DNA of 64,000 nt, taken from positions 122,274 to 186,273 of the forward strand of contig CAMCVF010000004.1 in NCBI GenBank assembly GCA_945881735.1. Direction: 5' to 3'. The stretch comes from Methylotenera oryzisoli (GTDB lineage Bacteria; Pseudomonadota; Gammaproteobacteria; Burkholderiales; Methylophilaceae). The notes below the pieces were generated by a model. That model was given only the letters and a program-made list of their open reading frames with translations, did no database searches and had not been told where the DNA came from. The first letter of the stretch is position 1. Each line of letters starts with the position of its first letter. Both the position numbers and the translations under genes were made by a program. Positions 55,127 to 62,917 of this stretch are shown here, in pieces.

Positions 55127-55765
55127 ATGCAAACCAAAGAGAATTGGGAGCAAGTCTATCAAACCAAAGCACCAGATACGGTGAGTTGGTTTCAGGTACA
55201 TGCCGAACACTCATTGCAATTCATACACTCAACTGGTGTTAATCATGATGGGCCTATTATTGATGTGGGTGGAGGTGCTTCTACACTCGTGGATGATTTG
55301 CTAAAAGAAGGTTATCACAGTCTTTCTGTGCTTGATATTTCAGGTGCGGCACTCAATGCCGCAAAGAAGAGGCTTGGTGTATTAAAAGAAAAAATTCAGT
55401 GGATTGAAGCGGATGTGACACGAGTCAGCCTGCCTGAGGCGTATTATGATATTTGGCATGACAGAGCAGTATTTCATTTTTTAATTTTGGCTGAAGATCG
55501 ATCTGCATATATTGAACTTGTTAAGCGCTCTGTTAAATCTGGTGGGCATGTGATTATCGCAACCTTTGCGGAAGATGGCCCAAGCAAATGCAGCGGCTTA
55601 CCTATTGTGCGATATACGGCGAATGAACTACAAACAGAATTGGGCGCTTCATTTATCTTAACCAGGTATGAGAAAAAGGCGCATTACACGCCGCTTGGCA
55701 ACGTTCAACAGTTTCTATATTGCTGCTTTACAAATGTTGGCGGACTTATAGACGCTGAGCTCTGA
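55127..55765 (+). CDS. Class I SAM-dependent methyltransferase
   Basis: A 212-residue enzyme with the SAM-binding motif PIIDVGGGASTLVDDLL (about 44-60), SLSVLDISGAALNAAKKRL as motif II, IEADVTRVSLP and a WHDRAVFHFL motif. The NWEQVYQTKAPDTVSWFQ start is shared by a family often found beside metal-resistance genes on mobile elements. The methyl acceptor is unknown. It is the last gene before the right attachment site. Confidence 0.82.
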   Translation: MQTKENWEQVYQTKAPDTVSWFQVHAEHSLQFIHSTGVNHDGPIIDVGGGASTLVDDLLKEGYHSLSVLDISGAALNAAKKRLGVLKEKIQWIEADVTRVSLPEAYYDIWHDRAVFHFLILAEDRSAYIELVKRSVKSGGHVIIATFAEDGPSKCSGLPIVRYTANELQTELGASFILTRYEKKAHYTPLGNVQQFLYCCFTNVGGLIDAEL

Positions 55766-55883
55766 AAATGAACAGATTTTTTAAATTTTTATGTAAATAT
55801 ATTCTGTGGTGTGCGCTTCATGAAATCTACTAATAATTTGCCATTGCACAAAGCTAGCTAAATTGAATTTTGGAATTTTTTTG

Positions 55884-55952
55884 TTCCGCAATAATAGAAA
55901 TAACCACGTGCTTACTGGGTGTAAATTGTTTTAAGTATGAGGTTTTGCGGAA
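55884..55952. promoter_or_regulatory. TTCCGCAA copies near right end (putative integrase arm sites)
   Basis: TTCCGCAA at 55884-55891 and its reverse TTGCGGAA at 55945-55952, 45-113 bases inside the right attachment repeat. They match the paired TTCCGCAAATA sites inside the left end, so the two ends carry the same motif as arm-type sites would. Supported by repetition and place only. Confidence 0.5.
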
Positions 55953-55996
55953 CCAAAATGACCTTTTAAGCCAATTAAATGCTGGATATCTGGTAT

Positions 55997-56045
55997 GGAC
56001 TTTTAATCCGTTTGTCGTGGGTTCGATCCCCGCACGCCCTACCAA
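55997..56045 (+). repeat. att repeat copy 2 (right end of ICE)
   Basis: Identical over 49 bases to 3306-3354, the 3' half of tRNA-Lys, but without the 5' half, so not a tRNA gene. It marks the right end of the 52.7-kb ICE and the left end of the next segment. Confidence 0.93.
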
Positions 56046-56063
56046 ATTTGGTAGTAGAAACAA

Positions 56064-56093
56064 AAGGTTACGTTTAATCGTAGCCTTTTTTTT
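56064..56093 (+). terminator. tRNA-type terminator right of att copy 2
   Basis: Hairpin AAGGTTACG / CGTAGCCTT with a six-base loop and a run of eight T. The same layout with a related sequence follows att copy 3 (62889-62917). It is the terminator that would follow tRNA-Lys in an uninterrupted locus. Confidence 0.8.
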
Positions 56094-56206
56094 CGTCTAT
56101 ACTTTCAATACATACCTGATGTGTGCTTTTAATTCAAAAGGTCTAGGATCAAAAAAGTCGGGAATGCCGACATTTTTCTCAAATAGAACATCAAAAGATT
56201 TTAAGG

Positions 56207-57322
56207 TTATATTTTAAAAAGTCTTTGTTTAATTTCCTCGCAGGTACCATCGTAACCTGGGAAAAGCGAGCCGGGAGTAATTCCCATGTGTTGTAATTCT
56301 GATATTACTTTGTCTCTCTCCTTTATTGGTAAATCAATAGCTGTTAGGTAAGTTTTTCCATTTTCCTCAAGTTTTTTAATGTAAGTTTCAATATCATCAA
56401 TATTTGTCACTGAAGATATTGCTTGTTGGGGAATTATTCGTTCATTTTCGATAGCAATAAACTCGCTTATAGAAAAATGTAAATTTGACGTGAGCAGCTG
56501 GTTAATCTGAATGAAGTCTTTTCGCCAATTCAGCTGATCTAAAATATGAATTCTTACGCAATCATTTTTATTAGCTTTCTTGGCGTCAGCGCTTGAAATG
56601 CCTCTGTATGCAAAATAGGCCGCTACATAAGGAGAATAAGTCCAATCGAGCAGTGGTGTGGGATATCCGTGATGTTGAACAAAATTAAAGAATGCACCAT
56701 TCTCATCTGGTATTTGAAGATTAAATATGTGCTTAGTTCTTGCACTTAGATGCTTGTGTAATGTAGATATGTCGTCATTTATAAATTTAACTAAATCTGT
56801 TCTACCATGGCGATGAAATGACGTTCTCAGTCTCCAAGGTTTGTTTTGTCCTCTGAAAATATATTGCCTGCCTTCAATTTCTGATGCATATTTTTTGTAA
56901 TGAGACCATGATTTCTTAAGCGGCACCAATTCAGATGGTTGATTAGAGAGAGACTTATGGATTGTTGCATTTCCATAAGTCTCTATGTTTGTTTTCCATG
57001 AGATTTTTAATTCTTTTGTGCCCCACTTGATTTTTACCTTTGCGGTAATGGGGAAAATAGTATTTGGCAGAAAATGCTTTTGAACATTTTCCCAATTATC
57101 TGCCATGCCGTTTATGGGATTTATTGGGAATACATTAACTTCAAATTCAATTGTTCGTTTTTTTTTTGTTGGGGTTTCAAAAGCAATAACACTTCCTGGA
57201 AAATTTAAATTGTTGTCATTGATATAGGCAACACCCCTGAAAAAATCAGTCGTCTCGTCTACATTTATTATAATGTTTCCAAAATTTGACCCCTCGTAGG
57301 TGCCAACCCATTGACCTTTCAT
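56207..57322 (-). CDS. FRG-domain protein
   Basis: A 371-residue protein with a C-terminal FRG domain: QYIFRGQNKPWRLRTSFHR, FNFVQHHGYPTPLLDWTYS and PYVAAYFAYRG. The domain is named for the Phe-Arg-Gly motif and is found in many bacterial defence and mobile-element contexts; function unproven, perhaps nucleotide or ADP-ribose related. The first 130 residues form a separate beta-rich part (WVGTYEGSNFGNIIINVDE). AGAGGATATT precedes the start. First gene right of att copy 2. Confidence 0.85.
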   Translation of the reverse strand: MKGQWVGTYEGSNFGNIIINVDETTDFFRGVAYINDNNLNFPGSVIAFETPTKKKRTIEFEVNVFPINPINGMADNWENVQKHFLPNTIFPITAKVKIKWGTKELKISWKTNIETYGNATIHKSLSNQPSELVPLKKSWSHYKKYASEIEGRQYIFRGQNKPWRLRTSFHRHGRTDLVKFINDDISTLHKHLSARTKHIFNLQIPDENGAFFNFVQHHGYPTPLLDWTYSPYVAAYFAYRGISSADAKKANKNDCVRIHILDQLNWRKDFIQINQLLTSNLHFSISEFIAIENERIIPQQAISSVTNIDDIETYIKKLEENGKTYLTAIDLPIKERDKVISELQHMGITPGSLFPGYDGTCEEIKQRLFKI

Positions 57323-57792
57323 AATATCCTCTTTTCTTAAGCTGATTTCTTCTATTAGTTTGATTATAAAAAATATCGGTTGATAGTACTCGATGTTTTG
57401 GAAACTTGTTACTTGTCCATTCCTTCAAAAGACCATAAATTAGCCTTATATGGGCACACATAAAGTTAATGTCACTTCGCCGAGATGGACAACCGAAATC
57501 TGCCCCAGATAGTCATTTTGGTTAAATTGATCCACTCAAAACACCTCAAAAAACCCAGAAAAATTCTACTTTCAGTTTTAAAGAGATAAATATTTTTGTG
57601 AGTTGCTTTGGTCGCTGTATGAGTTAGTCACTAAAGAAGTCGCTGAATAAGAAAAACGAGTTGAGTGAGTTAGTTGCAACTGAGTGCAAATGGATAACTC
57701 TCTAGCAACTCACGCAACAGCAACTTCTTTTTGGCCTTCTGCGACTTCTCCTGTAACCAAGCAACCAGCAACTTAAAACAAGGAGAATAGAT
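57323..57792. other. Non-coding stretch upstream of two divergent genes
   Basis: About 470 bases between the FRG gene (minus) and the next plus-strand gene. I see no credible coding frame; GAGTTAGT and AGCAACT-type short repeats occur near 57620-57775. Promoters for both flanking genes should lie here. Confidence 0.4.
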
Positions 57793-58248
57793 ATGAGTAG
57801 TAGAGAAATCGTAGTACGTGCATTTACAAATGAGAAGTTCGGCCATCCCTATGGAAAAAGCCTTTTCCATTTCGCCATCTATAACTGCACCGTTGAAGTG
57901 AATAAGCCATATGCCAAATATGTCGTGGATTTATATGAATACGCCAGATGGGACAAATCAGCAGCTACACCAGAACAGCTTAAGTGGTCAAAAGAGCTGT
58001 ATGAAGCCAAGATGCAAGATGAGCCAGAAGTCTTGGCCTCTTGGATCAAGCATTACAACCCTATGACCAAACAGAAGCAAGCTGTCGATGGCATTTGCAT
58101 ATACTCTGGCATCAAACAGCAACTGTTAATCTTAATCAATGACCCAGAACATGGGGTAGTGGAGGAGTGGACGTTGCCAACTAAGATCTGCACCAAGCAG
58201 GGCGATAACAAACCCATCTTTATCGCCACTAACTTCGACCTAATTTAA
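57793..58248 (+). CDS. Hypothetical protein of the attachment-site-flanked segment
   Basis: A 151-residue protein with no signal or membrane helix, rich in Tyr, Lys and Trp (YDLCI-like packing absent). Visible parts are PYAKYVVDLYEYARWD, EQLKWSKELYEAKMQDEPE and WIKHYNPMTKQKQAVDG. I do not recognise a family. AAGGAG lies before the ATG, and a perfect hairpin 20 bases after the stop ends its transcript, so it is likely a genuine single-gene unit. Confidence 0.65.
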   Translation: MSSREIVVRAFTNEKFGHPYGKSLFHFAIYNCTVEVNKPYAKYVVDLYEYARWDKSAATPEQLKWSKELYEAKMQDEPEVLASWIKHYNPMTKQKQAVDGICIYSGIKQQLLILINDPEHGVVEEWTLPTKICTKQGDNKPIFIATNFDLI

Positions 58249-58268
58249 CGCACTAGCCTAGTTTGATG

Positions 58269-58300
58269 ACGAAAGCTGCTACACATGTAGCAGCTTTCGT
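58269..58300. terminator. Perfect 15-base-arm hairpin
   Basis: ACGAAAGCTGCTACA and its exact reverse complement are separated by just CA. It stands between convergent genes (57793 plus, 58433 minus). No long T run follows, so it may work as a bidirectional terminator or as a protein-binding palindrome. A second perfect symmetric element GACAATTC-A-GAATTGTC lies at 58371-58387, flanked by two GAATCCCGA copies. Confidence 0.7.
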
Positions 58301-58432
58301 AGGATCAGCTGTTTAAGCATGCCTAGTGTTGGCGATAGAATCCTTCTTAATTACACTTGTCGTGAATCCCGACAATTCAGAATTGTCTGGAATCCCGATT
58401 TTTTAGAAACAGACTGTCAAAAGAATTGACGC

Positions 58433-58627
58433 TCAAGCTGCGGCAGAAACTAGAGCAGCTTTTTGTTTAGGGCGTGGTAGCTTTACTGAATGCGCTTCGA
58501 TACCAACATTTAAACGTGTACGTACCGCACCAAAAATAGCCGCTTCGTCTAATAACGCTTGAGCGAATTGCGCATCGCGATTAACTCGCTCTGCGATGGT
58601 ATCTTTAAAATCTCTTGTAAGTGCCAT
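58433..58627 (-). CDS. Small protein with addiction-antidote-like N-terminus
   Basis: A 64-residue protein. The first 30 residues, MALTRDFKDTIAERVNRDAQF, follow the start of the small HTH antidote family seen beside RelE-type toxins. The rest (GIEAHSVKLPRPKQKAALV) does not, and there is no HTH, so it may be a truncated or remodelled antidote. It starts 1 base after the AbiEii-like stop, so it is probably the third gene of that operon. Confidence 0.55.
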   Translation of the reverse strand: MALTRDFKDTIAERVNRDAQFAQALLDEAAIFGAVRTRLNVGIEAHSVKLPRPKQKAALVSAAA

Positions 58628-58628
58628 T

Positions 58629-59582
58629 TTAATTAATCAAAAGAGTTGATGCGACCACTTTGAAGTTAGCAAATGCATCTTCAAAGCTTGGTTTCACATC
58701 CCCAAAGATCAAAGGTAATAATTTATCTTCATAATCTTTAGCTAAGGATGTATTTTTTTCAGCTTCAGCTAAAGTTTTCAATAAGATTGCAGTTGGGTTA
58801 ACACCAAAATCTTCTTGCTGACTGCCGTAAGTTTCAGCGTCATTTTGCATAATATCTGGAAAACATATTTTGCTTTTCTCAACAATAGTGGGGTCTGCGG
58901 ATGTGATGCAATAAACATCATAGATGTGCCTTACTAATGCACCGTCCCAGTCTTCACCTAGGCTGTTGACTCTGTCTAAACGCCGCAGAAATGAAATAAC
59001 CTTTTCAGCCAATGTTTCTTCAATTGCTTGGCAGTGAGCGATAAGTTCTTTATCGTCAGCTTTAATGAGCCTGTTGATTAAATAGCCAACCGCTTTATCT
59101 TCAGTTGGGCATGTAATTTGGCAGGTCTTCACTTCAATTTTTAAATGAGGTCTTAAACTTAATGTGCCCTCGTATTCACTATAGTATGACCATTCCATTG
59201 AGAATAGTTGGTTGAGATTACTGGCTTCAGCCATTTCTAGATTTTCATGGAAGCCAGCTTGAACTAATGCGGTTCTGATCTTCTCTTTGTACTGACTTAA
59301 GTAGGTTTTTCTGGCAGATGTTGCCATTTCAGACAGTGGAGCAATATCAATCTTTAAATCGATATCTTCTGACATTCTTTCTATGACACCAAATGCTTTT
59401 GATAGGCTCGTTCCACCGCAGAATACGAGATTAACGTTCGGATCTTGGATTTGCGTGATTGCTGATAGCGCATCAGTGACATGAATATCTTTTTCTAAAA
59501 TGGATGCATTTAATCCGCCAATATCATATTCAGCGACGATAGCATCAATAATATTAAGCTGCGTTGCGCTTATCTTTTTCAT
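58629..59582 (-). CDS. abiEii: AbiEii-type nucleotidyltransferase toxin
   Basis: A 317-residue toxin with the DUF1814/AbiEii nucleotidyltransferase core: LVFCGGTSLSKAFG then RMSEDIDLKI, the GGTS...(D/E)D.D metal site. Toxins of this type add nucleotides to tRNA or otherwise stop translation during phage attack, and are silenced by AbiEi. The start overlaps the 3' end of the antitoxin gene by 29 bases. Confidence 0.88.
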   Translation of the reverse strand: MKKISATQLNIIDAIVAEYDIGGLNASILEKDIHVTDALSAITQIQDPNVNLVFCGGTSLSKAFGVIERMSEDIDLKIDIAPLSEMATSARKTYLSQYKEKIRTALVQAGFHENLEMAEASNLNQLFSMEWSYYSEYEGTLSLRPHLKIEVKTCQITCPTEDKAVGYLINRLIKADDKELIAHCQAIEETLAEKVISFLRRLDRVNSLGEDWDGALVRHIYDVYCITSADPTIVEKSKICFPDIMQNDAETYGSQQEDFGVNPTAILLKTLAEAEKNTSLAKDYEDKLLPLIFGDVKPSFEDAFANFKVVASTLLIN

Positions 59583-59970
59583 AAATCACTTTCTGATTGC
59601 CAAATCCAATTTGGCGGGTCACTCTGCTATTGCCAACGCTAATCACAAGGCCAGCTGGAATTTGCGTTGTTGAACCACTGTTGTAAGCAATAGCTGACTT
59701 GCTTGCACGCACTTGCACCCCCATTTTTTTAAGCGCTTGGGGTGCTAGCACTTCAACAGGCCTTAATGGAATTGGCTTTCCACTAAGTGCGCTTGTTTTG
59801 CCTTTTGCATAAACGCCTCTGCCTAGCTTCACTAAAACACCTTCTTGGGTAAGCGATTTTAACCCTTTTGCTACACAGGCTTTGCTGGCATAACGATCAA
59901 ACTCCTGACGTAAAAACACATCGTCTTTCAGTTTTGCTAGTGCTAGCTTTAGTCTTTGTTCAATTTTCAT
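59554..59970 (-). CDS. abiEi: AbiEi/DUF6088-type antitoxin
   Basis: A 138-residue antitoxin. An N-terminal winged helix (FLRQEFDRYASKACVAKGL, LTQEGVLVKLGRGVYAKG) precedes the antitoxin region PVEVLAPQALKKMGVQV. AbiEi-like proteins act as autorepressors and neutralise the AbiEii partner. First gene of the pair, transcribed from an AT-rich leader right of 59970. Confidence 0.85.
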   Translation of the reverse strand: MKIEQRLKLALAKLKDDVFLRQEFDRYASKACVAKGLKSLTQEGVLVKLGRGVYAKGKTSALSGKPIPLRPVEVLAPQALKKMGVQVRASKSAIAYNSGSTTQIPAGLVISVGNSRVTRQIGFGNQKVIYEKDKRNAA

Positions 59971-60201
59971 GTAAATTAGTCTTTTCTTCTTAAGATTTTT
60001 TATTATATAAAATATTGTTTATTATTAATAATAAACTACAAATTTAAATTAATTAGTATCAAATAAAATCTATTTTACATGAATGGCAGTTCTAGAACAA
60101 TCAACTGTGTTTTTGGCTTAAACTAATGGTGGTAGGGTGTATTGGCACCAGGCAGTTGCAAAAGTCGCAGTACGGGCATCAACCTCTACAAGCGCGACTA
60201 A

Positions 60202-60453
60202 AATTACGCTAAGGCTGGAGTAAGCTTGGGTGACTTAATCCCAAGAACTAGAGCGCAGTTTGATATGTTTGCGTCAGGGCAATCAACCAGTCGACGTACA
60301 AGTCTCATGAGCACCATCGACCAAATAAACAGTAAGATGGGGCGTGAGTCGATTAGGTTAGCCAGTGAAGGTTTTGCTAGACCGTGGAAAATGAAGCAGG
60401 GTAATAAGAGCCCCAATTACACGACTAGCTGGGATGGGTTGGTTGGAGTGTAG
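60202..60453 (+). pseudogene. umuC: umuC remnant (C-terminal DUF4113 part)
   Basis: The frame from 60202 gives NYAKAGVSLGDLIP, MSTIDQINSKMGRESIRLA, SEGFARPWKMKQGNKSP and NYTTSWD, the C-terminal DUF4113 end of the UmuC (DNA polymerase V) family. Directly upstream a TAA (60199-60201) replaces what should be an aromatic codon, after LYKRD. The rest of the ~420-residue gene is missing. It is a broken leftover of an SOS mutagenesis gene, common cargo of conjugative elements. Confidence 0.8.
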
Positions 60454-60545
60454 TTTGATAAGTAAAAATAGCTTTATTGTTGGAATTAAATCGTGATTAA
60501 ATGATCAAACATGACGTCATATAAGTGCATAACCCATATACTAAA

Positions 60546-61361
60546 ATGGCTACTTTAAAAATTAAATTCAAATTAAACCCTGGGCGTGAAGGAATTCCGC
60601 TAGGGAAGCTTAGTAAGCAGACAGAGAATATAGAGTTATTTTTGCGCTCACTAATTGCTGATTTCGGATTTAGTGATTCTGCAGGCTTGTGGTTAGCTTC
60701 AAATTTTAAAAATGGCTCAGTTATATCTACCGCGGAGTATCCATTGATAGTTGGTAGTGATGTTGTTTTTGAGTTTAATAATGGGCTATATGACCTTATT
60801 AACTTGAGCATTCAGAAAACTGCTGATTTGCCTCATCAACTTTCTTACAAAACTATAGAACGCTTCTCAAAACTTCGAGAGCAACTTGATGCTGACGAAA
60901 AAATTGGTATAGGTATATTTGATGCAGAAACATCAAAAGTTGATTGGAACTACGTCAACCGTAAAGATCTTGAGGAGATGGCTCAGGCAATTGATACGGA
61001 GTTAACATATTCTGGTTCTATTATGGGATATACCTATGAGTGGAATAAGGGTGCTGTGCCACCATATATCTACATAAGGGAGCTAGTTACAGACGATTTG
61101 GTGAAGTGCATTTATAAGGATGACGATTACGATAACGTTTCAAAGTTGTTTCAAAAAAGAGATTCGTTGGTAACTGTTACTGGGATAATAAAACTTAATA
61201 GAATAACTGAGAAACATGAATTAACTATGGCGAATCAATTTGAGACTGCGCCCGATTTCTCAGATAATGATTATCAAAAGTTCTTTGGGTGTGATCCTAG
61301 TATAACTGGAGATTTAACTGCTGCTGAGTTTATTGCGAAACGGCGTCAAGATGACAATTGA
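60546..61361 (+). CDS. Unknown protein coupled to a PIN-domain gene
   Basis: A 271-residue cytosolic protein from the ATG at 60546 (a GTG at 60525 is also in frame). An N-terminal beta-rich part (TLKIKFKLNPGREGIPLGKL, FLRSLIADFGFSDSAG) precedes an alpha/beta middle and a C-terminal part LVTVTGIIKLNRITEKHEL. I recognise no family. Its last 11 bases overlap the start of a PIN-domain gene, which suggests a functional pair with an antitoxin- or partner-like role. Confidence 0.65.
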   Translation: MATLKIKFKLNPGREGIPLGKLSKQTENIELFLRSLIADFGFSDSAGLWLASNFKNGSVISTAEYPLIVGSDVVFEFNNGLYDLINLSIQKTADLPHQLSYKTIERFSKLREQLDADEKIGIGIFDAETSKVDWNYVNRKDLEEMAQAIDTELTYSGSIMGYTYEWNKGAVPPYIYIRELVTDDLVKCIYKDDDYDNVSKLFQKRDSLVTVTGIIKLNRITEKHELTMANQFETAPDFSDNDYQKFFGCDPSITGDLTAAEFIAKRRQDDN

Positions 61362-61890
61362 TATTCGTGTTTATTTTGATAGTTGTTGTTTTATCGATTT
61401 GGCAAAAACATCCCTTAACTTACACACTGAGTCAGGCAGAACAGATCATATTTTTTACTGTAAAAAATTATTAGATGCGGCAAGAAAAAAGGAGCTAGTT
61501 GTCCTGACCTCAATTTTAACTCTCTCTGAGTGCACGCATGTTAAAGACAAGTCAAAATTTAAAACAGAGCAGGCTATAAGAACAGATGAGGTAAAAAGAT
61601 TGTTTCATGGAATGGTTATGTCTGGGAGATCTGGTGTTTTACCAGTGCAACCAACTCCACTGGTTGTTGAAAAAGCACGAGACCTAGTGTGGACACATGG
61701 AACATCACTTAAGGCTATGGACGCTATTCACGTTGCAACAGCAATAGTTAATAAGTGCAATTATTTTTTAACCACTGATAATTTAGGCAAAGAGAATATT
61801 GAAATTATTAATGGATTAGGACTTTCAGTGTGTTCAGCAGGTCAAATTAGTCACTTACTACCAGATCACTATAAACAAATGGATCTTTAG
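61351..61890 (+). CDS. PIN-domain ribonuclease (VapC-like)
   Basis: A 179-residue PIN protein. The acidic residues of the active site are visible in RVYFDSCCFIDLAK (Asp), LSECTHV (Glu), LKAMDAIHVATA (Asp) and LTTDN (Asp). PIN proteins cut tRNA, rRNA or mRNA. The ATG at 61351 is chosen by overlap with the upstream gene; a longer frame from 61333 is less likely. Length is above the usual 130-140 of VapC because of an insert around residues 35-60. Confidence 0.85.
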   Translation: MTIDIRVYFDSCCFIDLAKTSLNLHTESGRTDHIFYCKKLLDAARKKELVVLTSILTLSECTHVKDKSKFKTEQAIRTDEVKRLFHGMVMSGRSGVLPVQPTPLVVEKARDLVWTHGTSLKAMDAIHVATAIVNKCNYFLTTDNLGKENIEIINGLGLSVCSAGQISHLLPDHYKQMDL

Positions 61891-61904
61891 TCAGTTTTTA
61901 ACGG

Positions 61905-62651
61905 CTAAAATACGGATGAGCCTAGTTGGTAAAGTGAATAAATTACACTTACAAACCCTAAAAATTTTATTTCAGGCTTTTCGAGAAACTCACTAACTCT
62001 GTTTCCAATATTTGTACGTGTTGTTTTTATTTTTTTCTTAATGAGCTTGTAATAGATGCTTTGAAACCAATAAACTTTACACATTGTTGATTTGTGAAGT
62101 TTTACATACTCCTTTTGCTTAAACGCTTCCACTTCCTCGGTGCCTGATAGCAAGTCTCGATGAACACCCCCGTTCAATTTCATTAAATTCAACATTCTTG
62201 GATTTTCTACACAATTTTGACCATAGATACCTAGAATTAGACTTGAGAGATTAAATCTTTTAGAGTCTGGAATTTTAGGAGCATCTTGCCCAGTTAAAAC
62301 CTTATGTCTGTGTTCAATAGCTTCAAACCCAAAATTAATATTAGACATGTTCCAGTGAAGCCATAAAGAGTCTTGGTGAGAGCGAACAAAATCATAAAAA
62401 TTTATAAGCATTTCCTTTTCTAGCTCATCATACTTAGTTGCAATTGAGTTTTTTGGAACATTTTTAATCTCCGCAACTAAATGAATCGAAAAGCTATGCA
62501 TACTTGAGCTCGCTAAATGAAGGACAGCAATAGATGTTATTCGGGGTGATAATCCTTCATTGTTGTCCCCAAGGCTTTGACACGAGTAGTGTATGGAAAA
62601 CAAATTACTTTCATTGAGTTTGAGATGCTCTAGAACTTCTTTTGTTTTCAT
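61905..62651 (-). CDS. Unknown protein with one C-terminal membrane segment
   Basis: A 248-residue protein. NLFSIHYSCQSLGDNNEGLSPRITSIAV (in parts) and SLWLHWNMSNINFGFEAIEHRH are the most structured stretches, reminiscent of a nuclease-like alpha/beta fold but not matched to any family by me. The last 20 or so residues (KFLGFVSVIYSLYQLG) are hydrophobic and may anchor it in the membrane. It is convergent with the PIN gene and is the last gene before att copy 3. Confidence 0.55.
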   Translation of the reverse strand: MKTKEVLEHLKLNESNLFSIHYSCQSLGDNNEGLSPRITSIAVLHLASSSMHSFSIHLVAEIKNVPKNSIATKYDELEKEMLINFYDFVRSHQDSLWLHWNMSNINFGFEAIEHRHKVLTGQDAPKIPDSKRFNLSSLILGIYGQNCVENPRMLNLMKLNGGVHRDLLSGTEEVEAFKQKEYVKLHKSTMCKVYWFQSIYYKLIKKKIKTTRTNIGNRVSEFLEKPEIKFLGFVSVIYSLYQLGSSVF

Positions 62652-62822
62652 GGTTGGATTAGCCCAAAAAATATTTTGGCTAGTTTACATCAACTGATTT
62701 ATAAGCTTTTAGTTTTTAAAATCCATCGCTAGTAGCGTAAAAACTTTTGACACTTTTTAGCACGGTTCAATCAATACCATTTTTTGACTCAAGGGTAGTG
62801 CGCTCTAGAACAGAGCCTCGAC

Positions 62823-62869
62823 ACTTTTAATCCGTTTGTCGTGGGTTCGATCCCCGCACGCCCTACCAA
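62823..62869 (+). repeat. att repeat copy 3
   Basis: ACTTTTAATCCG to ACCAA, identical over 47 bases to copies 1 and 2. It closes the 6.8-kb second segment. The flank after it keeps the tRNA-type terminator. Confidence 0.92.
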
Positions 62870-62888
62870 ATTCCGTAGTAGAAACAAG

Positions 62889-62917
62889 GGGTTACGTGAG
62901 AGTGTAGCCCTTTTTTT
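62889..62917 (+). terminator. tRNA-type terminator right of att copy 3
   Basis: GGGTTACG / TGTAGCCC stem plus seven T. It is homologous to the hairpin after att copy 2, with compensating changes, so both descend from the terminator of a tRNA-Lys locus. Confidence 0.8.

Noticed and set aside
55997..56045. Second tRNA-Lys gene at att copies 2 or 3
   Set aside because: Only the 3' half is present; the acceptor 5' strand and D arm are missing.
55854..56063. A minus-strand frame over att copy 2
   Set aside because: Part of it is the antisense of the tRNA fragment; shared tRNA sequence commonly yields such false proteins.
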